From: Planctomycetota bacterium
GTDB lineage: Bacteria; Planctomycetota; UBA1135; GCA-002686595
Assembly (NCBI GenBank): GCA_002720975.1
Contig: PBIX01000040.1
Location: 1-64,000 of the forward strand
Reading direction: 5' to 3'
DNA length: 64,000 nt
The notes beneath the pieces are model-generated. The model was not told the DNA's origin. It made no database searches and saw nothing but the letters and a program-made list of their open reading frames with translations. A program made the translations under genes and the position numbers. Every line of letters begins with the position of its first letter. Positions within the stretch are counted from its first letter, which is position 1. Positions 58,768 through 64,000 of this stretch are shown here, piece by piece.

Positions 58768-61023
58768 ATGAAGATCGCCTCCATCGGTGGTGGCCCCGGT
58801 GGCCTGTACGCCTGCCTGCTCCTGAAAAAGCGCTTCCCAGCAGCCGAGGTCACGGTCTACGAACGCAACGGGCCGGACGACACCTTCGGCTGGGGCGTGG
58901 TGTTCTCCAACGAGACGCTCTCGGGGTTCCAGGCCGCGGATCCCGAGACCTTCACGGCCATCGAGGCCAGCTTTGCCTATTGGGACGACATCGACACCCA
59001 CTATGGAGGCGAGGTGCTTCGCTCTACGGGGCATGGATTCTGCGGTCTGTCCCGCAAGCGACTCCTGAATATCTTCCAGGATCGTTGCCGCGAACTGGGA
59101 GTGGCCCTGAACTTCGAAACGGAAGTGCACGACGACGAGGAGCTCGCCGACGCGGATCTGGTCATTGCCGCCGACGGGATCAACAGTTTCGTGCGGGAGA
59201 AGTATGTCGACCACTTCACCCCCAGCCTCGACTGGCGACGCTGCAAGTTCACCTGGCTGGGTACGAACAAACCCCTCAAGGCCTTCACCTTCATCTTCCT
59301 GGAGAGCGAGTTCGGTCTCTTCCAGGTGCACGCCTATCCCTTCGAGGTCGGCGAAGAGGCTCTCTCCACCTGGATTGTCGAGTGCCACGAGGACGTCTGG
59401 AAACGCGCCGGACTGGAAGACGTGAGCGAAGAGCAGACCGTGGAGTTCATCCGCAAGCTGTTTGCCGAGCATCTCGATGGCTATGAGGTCTACACGAACC
59501 GATCCATCTGGCGCACCTTCCCGACGGTGCGCTGCCAGAAGTGGGTGCGGGGCAACCTTGCCCTCCTGGGAGATGCGGTCCATACGGCACACTTCTCCAT
59601 CGGCTCGGGAACCAAGCTGGCCATGGAGGACGCTATCGCTCTCGACGAGGCCCTGGGTCAGGTCTTGAGCGCGGACGGTACGGGGGACGTGCCCGCCGCC
59701 CTGGAGGGCTACGAAGAGGCGCGGGAGGTGGATTGCATCAAGCTCCAGAAAGCGGCCCAGACCAGTCTTGAGTGGTTCGAGAATTCAGCGCGCTACATGG
59801 ACCAGCATCCGCTTCAGCTGACCTTCAACCTGATGACGCGCTCCAAGCGCATCACCTACGGCAACCTGGCCGAGCGCGACCCTGAATTGGTCGAGCGGGT
59901 GCGGGCTTGGTGGTGCGCCGAGCAGGGCGCTCCCGGGGCCAAGGCCCCCATCTTCGCCCCGTTCACCCTGCGCGACCTGACCCTGCCCAACCGCATGGTG
60001 GTCTCCCCCATGTGCCAGTACTCGGCCGAGGAGGGCACTCCCGGCGACTGGCACCTGATGCACCTCGGGGCACGGGCTGTGGGAGGTGCCGGGCTCTTGA
60101 TCACCGAGGCCACGGCCGTCTGTGCCGAGGGTCGCATCACCCACGGCTGCACCGGCCTCTACGGTCCGGAGCACGTACAAGCCTGGCGACGCATCACGGA
60201 TTTTGTGCATGCGCACAGCGCCACCCCCATCGGGATCCAGCTGAGCCACGCTGGACGCAAGGCCTCCTGCTCTCTTCCATGGGAAGGGGACAGGCCCCTT
60301 GACGGAGAGAGCGCATGGCCCACGGTCGGCCCATCCGCCGATGCCTTCGATGCCGACTGGCCCGTCCCACGCGCGATGGATCGCGCCGACATGGACGCGG
60401 TAACGAAGCAGTTCGTCCAAGCCACAGAGCGCGCCCTGGAGGCGGGGTTTGATCTCGTGGAGCTGCACATGGCCCACGGCTACCTGCTCTCCAGCTTCCT
60501 CTCCCCCGCCTCCAACCTGCGCACGGACGAGTACGGCGGCGACCTCGAGGGTCGCATGCGCTTTCCCCTGGAAGTCTGCCGGGCGGTGCGCGCGGTGTGG
60601 CCCGCTCACATGCCCCTGGCCGTGCGCATCTCCGCCACGGACTGGCTTGGTGAAGATGGGCAGACGGCCGAGGATTCGGTGCACCTGTCCCAGCAGTTGA
60701 GTGAAGCCGGTTGCGACCTCATCGACGTGTCTTCGGCGGGCAACACGCCGCGCTCTGAGCCCGGCTACGGTCGTATGTACCAGGTGCCCTTTGCCGAGCG
60801 CATCCGGCACGAGGTTGACGTGGCCGTCATGGCCGTCGGCGCGATCCAGGGCTGGGACCACGCCAACACGGTTCTGGCCGCCGGCCGCGCGGACCTGTGC
60901 GCCCTGGCCCGGCCACACCTCGTCCATCCCCACCTGAGCCTGGAGGCAGCGGTGGAGTTCGGCCAGGACGATCAGTTCTGGCCCCCGCAGTATCTGGCCG
61001 CCAAGCCGAGCCCCGCGGAGTAG
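58768..61023 (+). CDS. Bifunctional FAD monooxygenase / old-yellow-enzyme reductase (aryl-CoA hydroxylase type)
   Basis: A 751-residue fusion. The N-terminal half (1-390) is a class A flavin monooxygenase: FAD motif SIGGGPGGLYACLLLKK, a DG motif in LVIAADGINSFVREKY, and the second FAD motif LALLGDAVHTAHFSIGSGTK. The C-terminal half (about 395-745) is an old-yellow-enzyme barrel: FAPFTLRDLTLPNRMVVSPM, GIQLSHAGRKAS, ELHMAHGYLLSSFLSPASN and NLRTDEYGGDLEGRMRFPLE. This arrangement is that of salicylyl-CoA 5-hydroxylase/oxidoreductase and 2-aminobenzoyl-CoA monooxygenase/reductase. No CoA ligase or ring-cleavage gene is adjacent, so its pathway partners lie elsewhere. Start at ATG 58768, 165 bp from the divergent HMA gene. 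Confidence 0.9.
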   Translation: MKIASIGGGPGGLYACLLLKKRFPAAEVTVYERNGPDDTFGWGVVFSNETLSGFQAADPETFTAIEASFAYWDDIDTHYGGEVLRSTGHGFCGLSRKRLLNIFQDRCRELGVALNFETEVHDDEELADADLVIAADGINSFVREKYVDHFTPSLDWRRCKFTWLGTNKPLKAFTFIFLESEFGLFQVHAYPFEVGEEALSTWIVECHEDVWKRAGLEDVSEEQTVEFIRKLFAEHLDGYEVYTNRSIWRTFPTVRCQKWVRGNLALLGDAVHTAHFSIGSGTKLAMEDAIALDEALGQVLSADGTGDVPAALEGYEEAREVDCIKLQKAAQTSLEWFENSARYMDQHPLQLTFNLMTRSKRITYGNLAERDPELVERVRAWWCAEQGAPGAKAPIFAPFTLRDLTLPNRMVVSPMCQYSAEEGTPGDWHLMHLGARAVGGAGLLITEATAVCAEGRITHGCTGLYGPEHVQAWRRITDFVHAHSATPIGIQLSHAGRKASCSLPWEGDRPLDGESAWPTVGPSADAFDADWPVPRAMDRADMDAVTKQFVQATERALEAGFDLVELHMAHGYLLSSFLSPASNLRTDEYGGDLEGRMRFPLEVCRAVRAVWPAHMPLAVRISATDWLGEDGQTAEDSVHLSQQLSEAGCDLIDVSSAGNTPRSEPGYGRMYQVPFAERIRHEVDVAVMAVGAIQGWDHANTVLAAGRADLCALARPHLVHPHLSLEAAVEFGQDDQFWPPQYLAAKPSPAE

Positions 61024-61054
61024 TCCCGGCACGAAAGTCGGGCTGGTGAATGCA

Positions 61055-61073
61055 TTAGGGTTTTGTTAGGGTT
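61055..61073 (+). promoter_or_regulatory. Candidate DNA-damage operator upstream of dnaE2
   Basis: TTAGGGTTTTGTTAGGGTT is a perfect 8-bp direct repeat TTAGGGTT with 11-bp period (61055-61062 and 61066-61073), placed 22 bp before the polymerase ATG. It matches the dinB element at 17/19. An AT-rich sequence of this kind stands out in this GC-rich region. It overlaps the likely promoter, so a repressor bound here would block transcription. Confidence 0.62.
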
Positions 61074-61095
61074 CGCCCTTTCGCGACTCCTTTGC

Positions 61096-64000
61096 ATGTA
61101 CGTCCCTCTCCGCGTCCACGGCCACCACTCACTGCTCACGGGCACGGACTCCCCCGCACAGCTCCTGTCGCGGGCCAGGGAGTTGAAGCTCGGGGCCCTC
61201 GCCCTGACCGACGTGGACGGCGTGACGGGCCTGGTGGACTTCCTACGGGCCGCACAGGTGGCTCCCGAGCCCCCCACCACCTGCCGACCCATCCTGGGGG
61301 CTGAGCTCTCCGACGATGGGGGTCGGCCGGGCCGCCTGGTGATCCTGGTCCAGAGCGAGCAGGGCTACACCAACCTGAACCGTCTGGTGAGCGCCCGCCA
61401 CCACAGTCTGATCGAGCCCGGGACCGATCCCGAAGAGCCGGGCGACGAGAGCTCCGGGTTTGATCTGATCGGGTCGGCCATCGCCATGCAGCAGGGTTTG
61501 ATCTTCCTGGCTGACCACCCGCGCCTGCTGCTGGGTCTCTTCGGTCACATCCCGGCCGAGCAGTTGTTTGCGGCCATCTCTCCCGCCTCCCTGCGTTTGG
61601 ATGGAAGCTCACGCCGCCCGCCCCTTGTGGCGCGCCCCGAAGCCCATGCCCCGCGCGACGTCAGCGGCGAGCTCGGTCGCGATTCCCAGTGTTCTCTTCC
61701 GGGTTCGGATGCGGGAAAAGGCCCCCGCGAATCCACTCCATCCGAGCCGCCCGCCAAGTGCCCCGCGCCAGCCCAGCCCCTGCCCGCGTCCAGCCTCGTG
61801 GACGCCGCCCGGGCCGTGGGTGTGGCCACCCTGGCCGTTCCAGACGTCTACTACGGTCTACCCGGTGGCGTGCGCACCCATCGCATCCGGGTCGCCGTCA
61901 AGCACAACGCCCTGGTCGATGACCTCGACCCCGCCTGGCTCGCTCCCGAGCCCGCGCACCTCCCCACCCACGCCGAGATGTGCGCCTTGTACGCGGACCT
62001 GCCCGAGGTTCCCGGACCCTGGGACCCCCCTGGGGAAGCAGGCCCCGCAACTGCGCCCTCTACAATCCCCGGGGCCGTGGCGCGCACCCTCTGGGTAGCC
62101 GAACGCTGTCGCTTCACCCCGGCCCTGGACCGGGTGGACTTTCCCTCGGTGAAGCTGGGCGCCGAGGAGACGCCCTACTCCAAGCTCTGCGAGTGGAGCC
62201 TGGAGGGGGCCCGAAAGCGCTACCGCCCCCTGCGGCCCGAGATCCTACGCCGCCTGGACGTCGAACTCTCAACCATCGACCAGCTGGGCTACGCGCCCTA
62301 CTTCCTCCTGGTGCAACGCATCGCCGAATACGCTCGCGATCAACACATCCCGTGCGTGGGGCGCGGGTCGGCCGCCAGCAGCTTGGTGGCCTACTGCCTG
62401 GGGCTGACCGAGGCGGATCCCTTTCGCTACGGCCTGCCCTTTGAGCGCTTCCTGAATCCCCAGAGGCGGGACCGGCCGGATGTCGACCTGGACTTTTGTT
62501 GGCGCCGGCGGGACGAGGTGCTTGAGCACGTGTATGACCTCTTCGGGGCCGAGCGCACGGCCATGATCTGCACCCTCAATCGCTTCGGGCCACGCTCCGC
62601 CCTGCGCGAAGCCGCCCTGGCCCACGGCATCCCCCCCGCCCAGATCCGACCCTGGGCGCAACGACTGCCCTACGCTTTTGCCCGCGGAACAAAGGAGGCG
62701 GGTCCCAGCGATGCGGAGAGTGAAAAAAAAGAAACGCCCACCCGTCACCACGAGTCGAGCGCTGCGTCTGGTGGGTGCCCACCCATTGAGGGTGGGGGCG
62801 GGGGTGGCTGCCCCCCGGGCCTGACCAACAACCCCCTCGCCCGGGCCCTCCACGACCTCCCCGCCCCGAACCCCGGCGAAGCCTTCCCCTTCCAGGATGA
62901 ACGTTTCCGGCGCGCCCTTGAAGATGCCGCCGAATTGCTCGACTCCCCCCGCCACTTTGGGCTGCACCCCGGAGGCGTTGTGGTCGCTCCCGGACCCCTG
63001 GCCCACTGGACGGCCTGTCGGCGGGCCGCCAAACCGCATCCGACCCGTGGACACGTGATCGTGACCCAGCTGGACAAGGATGCCGTCGAGGCCGTGGGGC
63101 TCGTCAAGATGGATCTGCTCGGCAACCGTGCCTTGACCACTCTGGCCGACTGTCTGGAGATCCTGGAACAACAGGGCATCCGAGTAGACTTCGAGACACT
63201 GGCCGAGGACGACGCGCTGACCGCTGAGCTCTTACGTGCTGGCCGCACCGTAGGGTGTTTTCAGATCGAATCCCCGGGAATGCGCAATCTCCTGCAACAG
63301 ATGCAGGCCCACTGCATGGATGACGTCATCCGCGCCGTGGCTCTGATTCGTCCCGGACCAGCGGGGTCGGGCATGAAGGATTGTTACGTGCGACGCGCCC
63401 GGGGGCTCGAACCCGCCACACCGTTGCATCCCAGTCTGGCCGAGGTCCTGCAGGACACCCACGGCGTCATGCTCTACCAGGAGGACGTGATGCAGGCCGC
63501 CGCGCACATGGCCGGAATGGAGCTGGCCCAGGCCGATCAACTCCGCCGCGCCCTGCAAAAACACCGCAGCGCGGACATCGCCAGCCTGCGGGCGCATTTC
63601 CTGCAGGGCTGTGCCGAGCAGGGAGCCCACTCCGCCGACGCCATCCGTGTGTGGGAGCAGATCGCGGGCTTTGCCTCCTTCGCCTTCTGCAAATCCCACG
63701 CGGTGACCTACGGTCGCATGGCCTACCGCACGGCATGGCTCAAAGCCCACTACCCGGCGGCCTTCCTGATCGCCTTCCTGGCCAGCGAAACCGGCTACTA
63801 CCCCCGACGGGTCTACGTGGAAGAGGCGCGGCGGCTGGGGGTGCCCATCCTCGGCCCGGACGTCAATCGCAGTGCGTCCACCTTCAGCGCCGAGCGCCTC
63901 GCGGGCCGCGATACCGCCCCGGGCCCCCTGGCCCTGCGCGTAGGCCTCGCTCAGGTGCACGGGCTCTCCAGCCATACGCTCGACAATCTATTGGAGAGTC
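61096..64000 (+). CDS. dnaE2: Error-prone DNA polymerase III alpha-type subunit, DnaE2-like (partial at right edge)
   Basis: The frame from ATG 61096 is open for 968 codons to the window end; it runs off the edge, so the C terminus is missing. The PHP domain starts YVPLRVHGHHSLLTGTDSPA and continues LALTDVDGVTGLVDFL. The polymerase core has VGRGSAASSLVAYCLGLTEA (about residue 420) and the catalytic aspartates in RPDVDLDF (about 461). HFGLHPGGVVVAPGPL, DLLGNRALTTLADCLEIL, GVMLYQEDVMQAAAHMAGM and ASFAFCKSHAVTYGRMAYRT are typical of C-family polymerases. Insertions rich in Ser/Pro/Gly lie near residues 170-225 and 545-575 (the latter with two CPP motifs flanking a Gly run). The gene shares its upstream element with dinB. 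DnaE2 rather than DnaE1 is inferred from motif style and that pairing. Confidence 0.85.
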   Translation, partial: MYVPLRVHGHHSLLTGTDSPAQLLSRARELKLGALALTDVDGVTGLVDFLRAAQVAPEPPTTCRPILGAELSDDGGRPGRLVILVQSEQGYTNLNRLVSARHHSLIEPGTDPEEPGDESSGFDLIGSAIAMQQGLIFLADHPRLLLGLFGHIPAEQLFAAISPASLRLDGSSRRPPLVARPEAHAPRDVSGELGRDSQCSLPGSDAGKGPRESTPSEPPAKCPAPAQPLPASSLVDAARAVGVATLAVPDVYYGLPGGVRTHRIRVAVKHNALVDDLDPAWLAPEPAHLPTHAEMCALYADLPEVPGPWDPPGEAGPATAPSTIPGAVARTLWVAERCRFTPALDRVDFPSVKLGAEETPYSKLCEWSLEGARKRYRPLRPEILRRLDVELSTIDQLGYAPYFLLVQRIAEYARDQHIPCVGRGSAASSLVAYCLGLTEADPFRYGLPFERFLNPQRRDRPDVDLDFCWRRRDEVLEHVYDLFGAERTAMICTLNRFGPRSALREAALAHGIPPAQIRPWAQRLPYAFARGTKEAGPSDAESEKKETPTRHHESSAASGGCPPIEGGGGGGCPPGLTNNPLARALHDLPAPNPGEAFPFQDERFRRALEDAAELLDSPRHFGLHPGGVVVAPGPLAHWTACRRAAKPHPTRGHVIVTQLDKDAVEAVGLVKMDLLGNRALTTLADCLEILEQQGIRVDFETLAEDDALTAELLRAGRTVGCFQIESPGMRNLLQQMQAHCMDDVIRAVALIRPGPAGSGMKDCYVRRARGLEPATPLHPSLAEVLQDTHGVMLYQEDVMQAAAHMAGMELAQADQLRRALQKHRSADIASLRAHFLQGCAEQGAHSADAIRVWEQIAGFASFAFCKSHAVTYGRMAYRTAWLKAHYPAAFLIAFLASETGYYPRRVYVEEARRLGVPILGPDVNRSASTFSAERLAGRDTAPGPLALRVGLAQVHGLSSHTLDNLLES

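Noticed and set aside
58708-59592. Minus-strand frame of 294 residues opposite the monooxygenase
   Set aside because: The plus-strand frame has clear FAD motifs; the minus-strand one has none.
61055-61073. TTAGGG repeats resembling telomere units
   Set aside because: Only two units are present, in a promoter position, with a related copy before dinB. An operator is the simpler reading.

Overview
The window is GC-rich and densely coded. It most likely comes from a marine member of the Planctomycetota. The clues are a type II secretion/pseudopilus operon whose pseudopilins carry LamG-like domains, three EutN/CcmL-type microcompartment vertex genes beside a class II aldolase (the arrangement typical of the PVC-group microcompartment), a nickel superoxide dismutase, weak or absent Shine-Dalgarno sequences at most starts, and secreted proteins with lineage-type C-terminal modules. 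I see no rRNA, tRNA, CRISPR array or insertion sequence.

Layout. 1-19017 (minus): one long operon, read right to left as FHA protein, PilM-PilN fusion, PilO, TPR protein, GspG, GspH with LamG, a giant 1706-residue GspK, GspJ, GspI, a CxxCxGxG/TPR protein, a PpiC lipoprotein and ScpB (cut by the edge). Most junctions are 4-bp overlaps. 19269-20320: radC, a 45-residue membrane peptide and a strong terminator. 20321-23448 (minus): Ser/Thr kinase, YkgJ-type cysteine-cluster protein and a gluzincin peptidase. 23520-31442 (plus): secreted phosphoesterase, PpiC foldase, three vertex proteins, aldolase and a secreted subtilase. 31444-37910: universal stress protein, glucose-6-phosphate isomerase, a membrane zinc peptidase, a MerR regulator with cysteine pairs, a cysteine desulfurase, nickel SOD and an unknown protein. 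38074-43869: surface and cell-envelope proteins and a BY-kinase-like ATPase. 44028-47743: a three-gene biotin-dependent acyl-CoA carboxylase. 47818-55819: envelope proteins, endonuclease III, frataxin, an AsmA-like protein, YqgE, RlmD and a membrane glycosyltransferase. 55816-64000: TrmL, a DinB-type polymerase, two tandem HMA lipoproteins, a fused CoA-ester monooxygenase/reductase and a DnaE2-type polymerase cut by the right edge.

The main discovery is at 57881-58602. Two adjacent minus-strand genes encode small lipoproteins with a heavy-metal-associated (HMA) fold. Each has an in-frame TGA exactly where the first metal-binding cysteine belongs. Both reading frames continue past the TGA through a complete HMA domain. 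At the same distance after each TGA lies a perfect 6-bp hairpin with the same GGUCU loop, which is also the loop sequence of the E. coli fdhF SECIS as I recall it. The outer base pair differs by a compensatory change (A-U versus G-C). I read them as selenocysteine-containing metal-binding lipoproteins with a UxxxC motif. Ordinary gene callers would truncate both of them.

A second signal is a 19-bp element matching at 17 positions (14 contiguous) upstream of both translesion polymerase genes, dinB and dnaE2. It is built as a direct repeat with an 11-bp period and is a candidate DNA-damage operator.
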